DNA of 12,674 bases from Baffinella frigidus. Taxonomy: Eukaryota; Cryptophyceae; Cryptomonadales; Baffinellaceae. Location of the stretch: positions 121,667 through 134,340 of the forward strand of contig MU646644.1 of NCBI GenBank assembly GCA_026770585.1, given 5' to 3'. Shown piece by piece: positions 1 to 6,662 of this stretch. A program made the position numbers and the translations under genes. Position 1 is the stretch's first letter. Each line of letters begins with the position of its first letter. The notes under the pieces are model-generated. The model searched no databases, had not been told where the DNA came from, and saw only the letters and a program-made list of their open reading frames with translations.

Positions 1-120
1 GAGGGAGGGAGAAAGAGGGAGAGGGGAGGGAGGGAGGGAGAAAGAGGGAGAGAAAGGGAGGGATATAGGGATGGAGGGAGGGAGGGAGAGGGAGAGAAAG
101 GGAGCGGGGGAGAGAAAAGG
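1..120. repeat. GA-rich low-complexity tract
   Basis: Imperfect GGGA/GAGA purine tract on the plus strand. On the gene strand it is a pyrimidine-rich segment starting right after the donor of exon 11. Confidence 0.9.
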
Positions 121-128
121 GGCTCGAC

Positions 129-212
129 CACAGAGGTAGCGACGAGGAGGTTGCACTCGCCCGAGCGGAAGCGGAGCGTGGCCTCTTGCTGCTCCCCGAT
201 CGTCATGCACAC
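129..212 (-). CDS. Helicase exon 11: motif V ATSV
   Basis: The exon reads VCMTIGEQQEATLRFRSG then ECNLLVATSV. The pattern MT..EQ..TL..FR.GE.NLLVATSV is the diagnostic motif V region of RIG-I/MDA5/Dicer helicases, which binds RNA and couples the two RecA domains. The acceptor is GGCAG at 215-213 and the start phase 0 matches exon 10. The donor is either TCTGTG then GTCGAG (end 129) or TCT then GTGGTC (end 132); the family continues with (V/A)EEGLD, which would be in the next exon left of the window. The spacer between FVGQ and MTIGEQ is shorter than in animal relatives. A degenerate copy of the first ~35 nt lies at 484-520. Confidence 0.9.
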
Positions 213-316
213 CTGCCATCCCCCCCACGCGTCTCACCGAGCGTCAATCCCATTTCTGAGTGTGTGGAGGGGGGTGTGCTGATACGTATCAGCACCCACC
301 TGATAACACAACCCTA

Positions 317-448
317 GACTACTACTACTACTGCTACTGCTACTACTACTACTATCAGTTCTACTACTACTACTATTACTACTACTATTACTACTACTAG
401 TGCTACTACTGCTACTACCACTACTACTACTACTACTATGACTACTAT
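317..448. repeat. CTA/ACT trinucleotide microsatellite
   Basis: Interrupted (CTA)n with CTG and ATC variants over about 130 bp. Long open frames across it on both strands code only for Ser or Val runs and are artefacts of the period-3 repeat. Confidence 0.92.
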
Positions 449-483
449 ACCCAACGCCCTGGGATGGTTGGCCATTGGGCTGT

Positions 484-520
484 GTCGCCTGTTGCTGCTC
501 CCCGATCGGCATGCACAACG
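484..520 (-). pseudogene. Decayed copy of exon 11 5' end
   Basis: The block TGCATGCCGATCGGGGAGCA matches the start of exon 11 (MTIGEQQ) with MPIGEQQ and then diverges. It lies upstream of exon 11 in transcript order and has lost the AG acceptor. Confidence 0.75.
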
Positions 521-557
521 GCCAGTGCGAAAAAAGACGCAGATAGAAGAGGCCCAC

Positions 558-883
558 ACCCTGTCCAACGAAGAGGTCCGTTCTGAAGAACGATGGGCAA
601 GACGCCAGCTGCCTACCAAAACCCCTGATATTCGGTCGAACGGCTCCAATTCCAGTGCATTATTAGGTTGAACGGCTCCAATTCCAGTCGGTTGAACGGT
701 TCCAATTCCAGAGGATGATAACCTTTCCGACGAAGGGCTCCGGGCGGAAGAAGGCTGATAGGGGTGTACCAACACCCCTGACAATCGGTTGAATGGCTCC
801 AATTCCAGCCCCAAATTCCCCGATAATTCGAGGGTCATAACCTGTCCGACGCAGGGCTTCGGGCGGAAGAAAACTGAGAGGGG
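558..883 (-). pseudogene. Three decayed copies of exon 10 3' end with donor
   Basis: Copies at 842-873 and 723-754 are 32 nt each, bounded by TCAG and GTTATx. They encode FFRPKPCVGQ and FFRPEPFVGK, against FFRPEPFVGQ in exon 10. A weaker third copy (558-590) keeps LFVGQ. They lie downstream of exon 10 in its 3' intron and are duplications of its end plus its splice donor. Between them is the 22-bp repeat listed next. Confidence 0.82.
633..808. repeat. Four copies of a 22-bp unit ending CTCCAATTCCAG
   Basis: GGTTGAACGGCTCCAATTCC-type units occur at 633-655, 666-687, 690-711 and 787-808. They alternate with the exon 10 copies, so the unit and the exon end appear to have been amplified together. 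Confidence 0.85.
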
Positions 884-1022
884 TTTCCACGAAGAAGAAA
901 GGAGCGAGGATCTTTGCCCGGCGAGAGGGCGCGCCCCGGCCAGCCCCCCGCCCCGAAAATCCTTCAAGATCCTTCCTAATATAATTTACGAGGGAACAGG
1001 TTCTGGTTCCCCTCTGAATAAC

Positions 1023-1107
1023 CTGTCCGACGAAGGGCTCGGGGCGGAAGAAGGCTGAGAGGAGCGCGTCGCCGCGGATGCGGTCCAGGATCTCCCGCAC
1101 CGATTGC
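1023..1107 (-). CDS. Helicase exon 10: between motifs IV and V, FVGQ
   Basis: This 85-nt exon completes the Arg codon of exon 9 and reads QSVREILDRIRGDALLSAFF then RPEPFVGQ, ending in phase 0. In MDA5-like proteins KTRQSA... is followed about 28 residues later by LIG/LVG, which is matched here by KT-RQSV and FVGQ. The acceptor is TGTCAG at 1110-1108 and the donor is GGACAG then GTTATT at 1022. Four decayed copies of its 5' part plus acceptor lie upstream (1207-1227, 1242-1280, 1388-1408, and one split by an insertion over 1738-1927). Three copies of its 3' part plus donor lie downstream (842-873, 723-754, about 558-590). Confidence 0.85.
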
Positions 1108-1206
1108 CTGACATTCAACGCGGAACCATGTTCAATGTTAAAACACTGATTTATGCTAACTTAAGGGTGAAATGTGCTATCGTAGCCTCGACGCAACTGT
1201 GCATGA

Positions 1207-1408
1207 TCTCGCGCACTGGCTGTCTGGGTGAGGGTTAGGGGCGGATGCGGTCCAAGATATCGCGCACGGATTGCCTGTAGAAACGTTTTTAATTTTTGAA
1301 AAACGATTTCAATGAAAAATACTGCACAACTGCTTTAATATTACTAGTTAAAGACCGTTATGTGTAGTAAATTATAATGCCCAAGGTTCTCGCGCACGGA
1401 TTGCCTGC
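1207..1408 (-). pseudogene. Three decayed copies of exon 10 5' end with acceptor
   Basis: Blocks at 1207-1227, 1242-1280 and 1388-1408 match the start of exon 10 (minus strand CAGGCAATCCGTGCGCGAGA) to different lengths; the longest reaches ILDRIR and then meets a stop. All lie upstream of exon 10 in transcript order. Confidence 0.8.
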
Positions 1409-1624
1409 ACGAGTTTGCCCATCCACTCAGAAAACTACGGGCATCGTTCCTAAAGTCAATTATTGAACAGTTTCTTAGAAAACACGCCAAAGGTCAGCAA
1501 TTGTTCTTCACGTGATCCGTGATCCCCGGATATCCGGGGAAGATGTGACTCGTAGCCGTTTGAGCGGTGAGTGCCGTTTCCGTGTTGAGTTGCTGTCACC
1601 GCCACCAGTTCGTTCACACAATTG

Positions 1625-1740
1625 CCTACGAAGTGTTTTCGTGAATAACCCATACGTAAATGACCCATAGGGCTCTACGGTAGGCCGTCCGTAGGGACAA
1701 GTTTAGTCCGTAGGGACATAGGCTTGTTCCTACGGATCAC
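1625..1740. mobile_element. E-family inverted-repeat element, diverged copy
   Basis: TACGAAGTGTTTTCGTGAATAACCC on the left and GGTTCCTACGGAT on the right match the internal order of the E family (see 4929-5082). It abuts the exon 10 copy at 1738. Confidence 0.55.
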
Positions 1741-1927
1741 CGCGGATGCTGTCCAGGATCTCGTGAACGGACTTCATCTCGGAAGACAACTGAATAATTT
1801 CCTTTTCAATAGGAGGTTGAATAGCAGAAATTAGTAAGGGTATAGTGAATTCAATTAGGCCTCCTAATTAGCTGAAAACACTAATTAGCAAACTGATTCA
1901 GCTTCCTTTCGAGATGAGATTGCCTGC
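1738..1927 (-). pseudogene. Fourth copy of exon 10 5' end, split by an element
   Basis: Plus-strand 1738-1768 and 1920-1927 together restore the same exon-start block; the interval 1769-1919 is an inserted inverted-repeat element. The apparent peptide before SVHEILDSIRG is the element's terminal repeat, not an exon. Confidence 0.7.
1769..1919. mobile_element. AT-rich MITE-like element with CATCTCG ends
   Basis: Ends are inverted repeats: TTCATCTCGGAAG... on the left and, reverse complemented on the right, CTCATCTCGAAAG..., both followed by CTGAAT. It interrupts an exon 10 copy; a GA duplication at the target is possible. Confidence 0.65.
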
Positions 1928-1937
1928 ACCACGCATA

Positions 1938-2055
1938 CAGGGGTACCTCGCCCATAAGAAACCGACCCCCCCCCTAGGACCACCGTAGGGCCCTAGGCAT
2001 AGGCCTACTGTAGGGTCCTAGGGGGGGGCGGTTTCTTATGAGCGAGGTACCCCTG
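1938..2055. mobile_element. 118-bp palindromic MITE with TA target duplication
   Basis: The terminal inverted repeat CAGGGGTACCTCGC(C/T)CATAAGAAACCG is near-perfect on both sides, and TA flanks both ends (1936-1937 and 2056-2057). A TA duplication is typical of Tc1/mariner-type non-autonomous elements. The rest is also self-complementary (CCTAGGAC blocks). No transposase is present. Confidence 0.85.
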
Positions 2056-2106
2056 TAATCATGAAATTTCCGCGCCTCATAACCAGCGCCGATAGCTGGA
2101 TGAGGG

Positions 2107-2168
2107 CTTAGGGTTTGGGGTGTAGGGTGTAGGGTGTAGGGTGTAGGGTGTAGGGTGTAGGGTTCAGA
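2107..2168. repeat. GGGTGTA heptamer array
   Basis: About seven heptamers of a TTTAGGG variant (TGTAGGG), in plus-strand G-rich orientation. Confidence 0.9.
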
Positions 2169-2180
2169 TTGTGCGCATTG

Positions 2181-2334
2181 GGCTACGAATTTATTTCGTG
2201 AATATCCCATAAGTGAACAATCCAGAGGGCTCTACGATATACTATCCGTGGGGACATAGTGGGGTTCCTACGGATGTCCGAACCGAATCCTGATTAATTT
2301 CCAACCGGGGTTCCCTTCGTAGCCCGCTGTGTGG
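2181..2334. mobile_element. E-family inverted-repeat element
   Basis: Left end GGCTACGAATTTATTTCGTG, central GGTTCCTACGGAT, right end CTTCGTAGCCCGCTGTGTGG, the family terminus. Confidence 0.7.
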
Positions 2335-2379
2335 ACTAGGGAGTGTCTTTGGGAAGCAAGGCTTTGGGGGGGTTGAGGT

Positions 2380-2483
2380 ATCACTCAAGTGGCCAGGCAG
2401 TCAAATTTGACTGCCAAGAGGTCCTAGGCAGGTCCTAGGGCCCTACTGTAGGACGTATGAGCCTACTCGCCACTTAAGGTATA
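2380..2483. repeat. Fold-back segment with a 20-bp perfect palindrome
   Basis: GGCAGTCAAATTTGACTGCC at 2396-2415 is a perfect palindrome. AAGTGGC and GCCACTT blocks flank it at about 2386 and 2470, suggesting a small fold-back element. Confidence 0.55.
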
Positions 2484-2633
2484 GCAACGCCACGCAGAAG
2501 GAATCCCTGTTCAGAGAGTGAGGGGTACTGGTCTTGTTTTCAGGAAGGTGATCTCACATAAGCCTAAAACCCAAACCCTAAACCCAGCCCTTCGCGTTTG
2601 TGAACTCTCGCTGGACGTCCAACCCACTTAGCA

Positions 2634-2762
2634 GCCACGCCACCGGTGCCTTTTCCCCCCGCCCCCCCCCCCCCTGATTTCCGGGGGGGGGTTGCTGACT
2701 TGTTGGCGTGGTTCCCGCGTGAGATTCAACTTTGGAGCGATTCCCAAAGGCACCGGTGCCTG
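2634..2762. repeat. Fold-back segment with CACCGGTGCC ends and C/G homopolymers
   Basis: CACCGGTGCCTTT near 2640 is inverted at 2747-2760 (AAAGGCACCGGTGCC), and CCACGCC/GGCGTGG pairs inside. The middle holds a long C run and a G run. It may be a small inverted-repeat element; no target duplication was seen. Confidence 0.5.
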
Positions 2763-2804
2763 CTGGCATGACCCACTCGTGTAGTAATTCTGGCTCTCTA
2801 AAAA

Positions 2805-2870
2805 TCAGGCCCGGCGATGAACCTGGTGTTGACGAAGACGATCCCTCGACAGTGTTGCGAGACTTTCGCG
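2805..2870 (-). pseudogene. Decayed copy of exon 9 3' end
   Basis: The minus strand reads RGIVFVNTR, followed by FIAG and soon a stop. It lies downstream of exon 9 and is more diverged than the copy at 3411-3460. Here the exon end is followed by GT rather than GC. Confidence 0.78.
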
Positions 2871-3410
2871 GCCGCTCACGAGAGAGATTGATAATTTATT
2901 GCCAAACAACCAGCGTCAGCGCCGCACATGCTACGCATTGTGCCACTTACTGTACCCCGTGTCGGCCGCTCATACGAGCATTTTCCGGATGGATTCTAAC
3001 TCCGCCGCTCACGACCGACCGTAACGTCACGGTCCATCTTGCCGTTTCGTTCCGTAGCACCCTACTGTACTGCCTAGGGTAGAGACGCGGTCGCGCTCGG
3101 CTGCATTCCGCTCTGCAACACCCTGCATTTCGCGGTGTTCTGGGTACCCAATACATTCTATTCATTCATTTGCAGAGGGTGACCACTCGAGGCTGGAAAT
3201 ATAACTATTTTAAAAGTTTTAACTCAACAAGTCCTTTACAAGTGAAGGGATGTGTAGTAATTTTCACGTAAATAATCTATTGTCGGCGTGACTGCAGGAT
3301 ATCCCGCAGCAACGCGACCAAGCCGGCCCGTGACAAGTACTGAATTTGACATCCCCACATTTGAAATACTCCCTGATCCAGCCTTGAGAGGGAGGGGCGG
3401 GCAAAGCCTG
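2871..3410. other. Intron sequence without recognised gene
   Basis: Mostly unique sequence in the exon 9 to exon 10 intron. An AT-rich block (3205-3275, GTGTAGTAATTTTC) resembles blocks at 1313-1380 and 8805-8885. Nothing coding was supported on either strand. Confidence 0.5.
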
Positions 3411-3460
3411 GTTTTCACGAAGACAATCCCGCGGAAGTCTTTGGCGCCGGGACCACCTTT
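3411..3460 (-). pseudogene. Copy of exon 9 3' half
   Basis: The minus strand reads PGAKDFRGIVFVKTR, nearly identical to exon 9, but the 5' half of the exon is replaced by the E-family element ending at about 3461. No acceptor precedes it, so it is a duplicated exon end rather than a second exon. Confidence 0.85.
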
Positions 3461-3573
3461 CCATCACCTTATCCATAGGAACCCCCCTATACCCCTACGG
3501 GTTTCCTACCGTAGGGTCGTAGGTCTTATCGCTTAAGGGTTATTCAAAAATTGCTTCGAAGTCCGCTGTGTGG
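3461..3573 (-). mobile_element. E-family element directly after exon 9
   Basis: The minus strand begins CCACACAGCGGACTTCGAAG, 9 nt after the end of exon 9, and continues TTTTGAATAACCCTTAAGCG like the copy at 4929-5082. Its far terminus is missing and replaced by the duplicated exon 9 end. Confidence 0.82.
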
Positions 3574-3582
3574 GGGGCGGGC

Positions 3583-3670
3583 CTGGTTTTCACGAAGACG
3601 ATTCCGCGGAAGTCTTTCGCGCCGGGACCGCTCTTGAGAGTGAACTCTCTCTGGATCTCCTGCAGGATCT
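3583..3670 (-). CDS. Helicase exon 9: motif IV RGIVFVKTR
   Basis: This 88-nt exon begins with AG, completing a Glu codon with exon 8, and reads EILQEIQREFTLKSG then PGAKDFRGIVFVKT, with AG left for an Arg codon. RGIVFVKTR is motif IV at the start of the second RecA-like domain and is especially close to RIG-I/MDA5/LGP2. The acceptor is CCGCAG. The donor appears to be GC (CCAG then GCCCGC at 3582); a downstream decayed copy at 2805-2870 has GT at the same place. An inverted-repeat element starts 9 nt into the intron, followed by a copy of this exon's 3' half at 3411-3460. Confidence 0.9.
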
Positions 3671-3699
3671 CTGCGGACGCGCTGTAACGTTAGGGTGCG

Positions 3700-3930
3700 C
3701 AAGAGAGAGAGGGAGAGAGAGCGAGGGGGTGGGGGGAGAGAGCGAGAGGGCGAGCGAGAGCGAGAGAGCGAGGGAGGGAGAGAGCGAGGGAGGGAGAGAG
3801 CGAGCGAGCGAGAGAGAGCGAGGGAGTGAGAAAGAGAAATAGCGAGAGGCAGTCATACAGACCGACAGACAGAGACAGACACAGACAACGAGAGAGAGAG
3901 AGACAGAGACAGAGAGAGAGAGAATCGCGT
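3700..3930. repeat. GA/GAGC microsatellite tract
   Basis: About 230 bp of imperfect GA, GAGC and GACA repeats in the exon 8 to exon 9 intron, just upstream of exon 9. On the transcript it is a CT-rich tract about 30 nt from the exon 9 acceptor. Ser/Leu- or Arg/Glu-rich open frames here are artefacts. Confidence 0.92.
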
Positions 3931-4013
3931 TGTTGCATTCTGAACACCACGTAGTCGGCAACTACAATCCACGCACCACATCTTGCATCTGAGCGCCCCC
4001 CCTCTCAGATGCA

Positions 4014-4162
4014 ACCACACGGTGGGCTACGAGAGATTCGTCGACCCCACATTCTGTGGAGTAACGTGACCAAATTTGCTCCAGGAAAACCCCTAAGTTA
4101 ATGGTCTCCAGGCCATGGAAGGCAAGTTGACGTTTGATGAAAGGTCCGTAGTCCACCGTGTT
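4014..4162. mobile_element. D-family MITE, copy 1
   Basis: Left end ACCACACGGTGGGCTACGA, right end GTAGTCCACCGTGTT; inside are GTGACCAAATT and GGCAAGTTGACGTTTGATGA, shared with the other D copies. It is enclosed by an outer inverted repeat, GCACCACATCT (3973-3983) and AGATGTGGTGC (4163-4173), next to an 11-bp-stem hairpin. Confidence 0.78.
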
Positions 4163-4224
4163 AGATGTGGTGCTTCCCCAAACGATAAACACAATTCACT
4201 TCGGATGCGCGGCCTGGTGTAGCA

Positions 4225-4272
4225 ACACAGCAGACTTCCAAGGGATTTTGAACAACCCCTCAGTGAATCATC
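4225..4272. repeat. E-family fragment
   Basis: ACTTCCAAGGGATTTTGAAC and AACCCCTCAGTGAATC resemble the left part of the E element. Confidence 0.5.
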
Positions 4273-4446
4273 CAGAAAATAGCCCCTAGTGAATGCCTGC
4301 TGTAGCTGGGGAGAGCGCACCTTGCTCAGATACCTCCCCTTTACGGGTCAGTGGGGAACTCCGATGTTCGGTAGGAGATTGCCCTACGGGTCGGATCTAC
4401 AAGAGGAACAAAAGCTCTATTGGATGGGACCCCGCCCCCCCCGCTA

Positions 4447-4510
4447 AGTCAACACCGAAGGGTAAGTCAACACCGTATGGTAAGTCAACAGCGTAAGCAA
4501 AGTCAACACC
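4447..4510. repeat. Tandem AAGTCAACACCG unit, four copies
   Basis: (T)AAGTCAACACCGNANGG repeats at a period of about 16 bp, with the last copy degenerate. Confidence 0.75.
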
Positions 4511-4759
4511 AGGAGGGTGGCGTCGCCCGCGACGCATCCTCACCTTGCTCGGATAGCGCCCCTAGGGGGCACACGCATCGGCCAATTTCTGCCTAGCCTG
4601 CCAAATGGGAAGTCTAGCGCCCACAAGTTGGACACGACGCGTAACATTTTTTTGCATTCGTACCCGAAGGAAAAAGAACCGCTTGCCCTCTCGCTATGCG
4701 ACCAAGGACCCTCCGGAGAGCGTTTCGCCCGTACCAGGTGGACCCGTTTTCACCCCTAC

Positions 4760-4897
4760 CCACACGGGGGGCTACGAAGGTGTCGTCGGGGCTAGAATTC
4801 ATGGTGGTACGTGACCAGATTGTACCCAAAACCCCTTCAAGTTAATTGTTACAAGAAAAGTTGACTTTTGGTGAAAGGTTCGTAGTCCACCGTGTGG
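4760..4897. mobile_element. D-family MITE, copy 2
   Basis: CCACACGGGGGGCTACGAAG on the left and TTCGTAGTCCACCGTGTGG on the right form the terminal inverted repeat; the interior contains GTACGTGACCAGATTG and AAGTTGACTTTTGGTGAAAG. Confidence 0.82.
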
Positions 4898-4907
4898 ACC
4901 CTCAACC

Positions 4908-4928
4908 CCCAGCGCACCGTGGAGGTTC
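4908..4928 (-). pseudogene. Copy of exon 8 3' end with donor
   Basis: The plus-strand block AGCGCACCGTGGAGGTTC repeats the exon 8 end (AGCGCACCGTGGAGCTTC at 5084-5101) on the far side of the E element, so the exon end plus GTGCGC donor flanks the element on both sides. Confidence 0.78.
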
Positions 4929-5082
4929 GCGGACTTCGAAGAGATTTTGAATAACCCTTAAGCGATAAGACCTAGGACCCTACGGAGGCAATCTGTAAGA
5001 ACATAGGGGGGGTTCCTGCGGATAAGATAACGGAAAGGTGCCCCGATCTGGGCCGAAGATCCCTTCGAAGCCCGCTGTGTGG
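4929..5082. mobile_element. E-family MITE, most complete copy
   Basis: Terminal inverted repeats GCGGACTTCGAAG (left) and CTTCGAAGCCCGCTGTGTGG (right). It is flanked by about 17 bp of duplicated exon 8 end including the splice donor. No coding capacity. Confidence 0.82.
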
Positions 5083-5089
5083 AGCGCAC

Positions 5090-5307
5090 CGTGGAGCTTC
5101 TCGAGGCGCTGGGCCTTGGCCGCGACGATCAGCCCCTGGTGGTCATACGTGAACACCGGCGTCCTCTCCTTCCGACCCCCTTGCGGTTCCGACCCCCTTG
5201 TTCCGACCCCCTTACCGCCTCCGGGTCCAGCGGAGGCGCTCTCGAGGGGTTTCTCGGTGGAAGAGGAAGCGTTGGGGTTCTCGAAGACTTGGTCGAACAG
5301 CTTCAGC
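5090..5307 (-). CDS. Helicase exon 8: end of insertion, LEKL segment, frame problem at 5' side
   Basis: The frame that ends correctly reads LKLFDQVFENPNASSSTEKP, then a Gly/Ser/Pro-rich stretch, then TPVFTYDHQGLIVAAKAQRL and EKLH. The donor is CTCCACG then GTGCGC at 5089, leaving one base completed by exon 9 to give LEKLHEILQEI, the conserved segment before motif IV in RIG-I/MDA5 (KLEKL..IL). The 5' boundary is uncertain. CCACCAG at 5310-5308 gives an open exon but expects phase 2, while exon 7 leaves phase 1. The acceptor suggested by nearby repeated copies (CTGCAG, exon from 5343) meets TGA and is one base off. So a missed small exon, an indel or decay is possible. The low-complexity insert includes a three-copy 14-bp repeat (5170-5213). 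Confidence 0.75.
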
Positions 5308-5330
5308 CTGGTGGTATCCCGGGTCATAAG

Positions 5331-5806
5331 CATGTTTCAGCTTCTGCAGAGCGGTAAGCCCTAAACCCTAAACCTTGAAGCCTAGATCTTAAACCCTAAA
5401 CCAGCCTGATAGCATTTCGGGTATGTTTCAAACCACGGGAAATGGTTCTGAACAATGAAGGATGTTTCAGCTCCTGCAGTGCCTTTGGCAGGGTGGTTGG
5501 TTGGGGGGGGCGACAGCGTTGCCTTTCTGGGTGGCGGGGATGTTAGGGTTCAGGGTTTAGGGTTTAGGGTTTAGAGTTTAGGGTTCAGGGGTTAGGGTTT
5601 GGGGCTCACGGTTTAGGGTTTGGGGTTTGGGGTTTAGGGTTCAGGGTTCAGGGTTCAGGGTTTAGGGTTCAGGGTTTACGGTTTAGGGTTCAGGGTTGAG
5701 GGTTCTGGGTTCAGGGTTTAGGGTTCAGGGTTTAGGGTTCAGGGTTTAGGGTTCACCAAGTTCAGCATCTGCAGGGCCTTGTCAGGGTGGTTGGTTCAGG
5801 GGGTTT
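5331..5806 (-). pseudogene. Repeated exon-8-start-like blocks
   Basis: A block reading CTGCAG(A/G)(A/T)GCTGAA on the minus strand occurs at about 5331-5349, 5461-5506 and 5757-5802; the latter two also share AACCACCCTGMCAA upstream. They lie upstream of exon 8 and look like copies of its acceptor region. It is unclear which, if any, is spliced. Confidence 0.55.
5541..5756. repeat. Degenerate TTTAGGG/TTCAGGG array
   Basis: About 30 heptamers, mostly TTTAGGG and TTCAGGG, with the G-rich strand on plus. A short CCCTAAA stretch in the opposite orientation lies at 5358-5402. Confidence 0.95.
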
Positions 5807-6188
5807 ATCTGGGCGATAGTTCGGATTCTTCTTTTTCTTCCTCTTCTTGTTCTTGTTCTTATGTACTACCCCCGAAAAAGGTCCTAGGTAGACCCTTTAG
5901 CCTTGTGTTGAGTGATACAAAAGTCTACACGCCTTAAGAAACGAGAGCGGATATCGGGAGGTGGGTGCAGGAATTCAGGGGGGGTGAGACATATCAGGAA
6001 AGCATGGTCGATAGTCATAAGCATGGTTGATATTTGCTTTCCCGGAAAGCGAGACCATTGCAACCAATGGGGGAGCTCCCCGCTGTGGCATATCCCCACC
6101 TACCCCTAAAATCCTCAAACCCGAAACAGACCCCGAGCGGCCGACAATGAGGTTCTCGATGATCCACTCGCTCGCGCCCTCGGACCCT

Positions 6189-6420
6189 GGTTTAGGGTTT
6201 AGGGTTTAGGGTTTAGGGTTTAGGGTTTAGGGTTTAGGGTTTAGGGTTTAGGGTTTAGGGTTTAGGGTTTAGGGTTTAGAGTTTAGGGTTCAGGGTTTAG
6301 GGTTTAGGGTTTAGGGTTCAGGGTTTGAGGTTTAGGGTTTAGAATTTGGGGTTTAGGGTTCGGGGTTCAGGGTTTAGGGTGTAAGGTGTAGGGTTTAGGG
6401 TTTTAGGGTTTAGGGTTTAT
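6189..6420. repeat. TTTAGGG telomere-type array
   Basis: Twelve perfect heptamers (6191-6274) followed by a degenerate tail with TTCAGGG and TGTAGGG variants. It is interstitial: gene exons lie on both sides. Confidence 0.97.
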
Positions 6421-6476
6421 GGCCACCAAAGCCAGCCATCGCATTTCAATCGCCGTAAAACTGTTGATTGATTGTG

Positions 6477-6603
6477 CAGGATAGGACGGCGGTTGGCAGG
6501 ATACGGCGGCAGTTGGCAGGATAGGGCGGCGGTTGGCAGGACAGGGTGGCAGTTGGCAGGATAGGGTTGCGTTTGGCAGGATATGGCGGCAGTTGGCAGG
6601 ATA
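6477..6603. repeat. 20-bp tandem repeat, six copies plus partial
   Basis: CAGGATAGGGCGGCAGTTGG-type units at exact 20-bp period, ending at the donor of exon 7. Because 20 is not a multiple of 3, all minus frames read a Cys/Pro/Leu/Ala-rich repeat without meaning. Confidence 0.95.
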
Positions 6604-6604
6604 C

Positions 6605-6662
6605 CTGCTGCCACTGCAGCCACGTACAGCTCCAGCAGATTCTCTGCCAGCACCGACAGCGC
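6605..6662 (-). CDS. Helicase exon 7: helical insertion
   Basis: This 58-nt exon encodes ALSVLAENLLELYVAAVAA and leaves one base (G). The acceptor is CTGCGCAG at 6663 and the donor is GCAGCAG then GTATCC at 6604. The segment resembles the A-L-x-x-x-x-x-x-x-x-x-x-L helices in the insertion domain of RIG-I/MDA5. A 20-bp tandem array begins immediately at the donor and fills the first 130 nt of the intron. Confidence 0.78.

Noticed and set aside
314-967. 217-codon minus frame with long Val runs and a 107-codon Ser-rich frame
   Set aside because: It crosses a CTA microsatellite and repeated blocks; the only protein-like parts are exon 10 end copies in the same register by chance.
1741-1789. Apparent exon reading LSSEMKSVHEILDSIRG with good splice borders
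   Set aside because: Its first half is the terminal inverted repeat of the element at 1769-1919, and its phase fits neither neighbour; exon 10 at 1023-1107 fits both.
1974-2210. 78-codon minus frame reading YRGTSLIRNRPPLG
   Set aside because: It is the translation of the palindromic element and the telomere-like array.
3590-3961. Ser/Leu-rich 123- and 86-codon minus frames
   Set aside because: GA microsatellite translated; only the first codons overlap exon 9, in a different frame.
5164-5215. Possible 52-nt intron in exon 8 (GTAAGG to GAGAG)
   Set aside because: It would need the alternative upstream frame, whose codon use is poorer and which lacks the FDQVFENP segment; kept only as an uncertainty.
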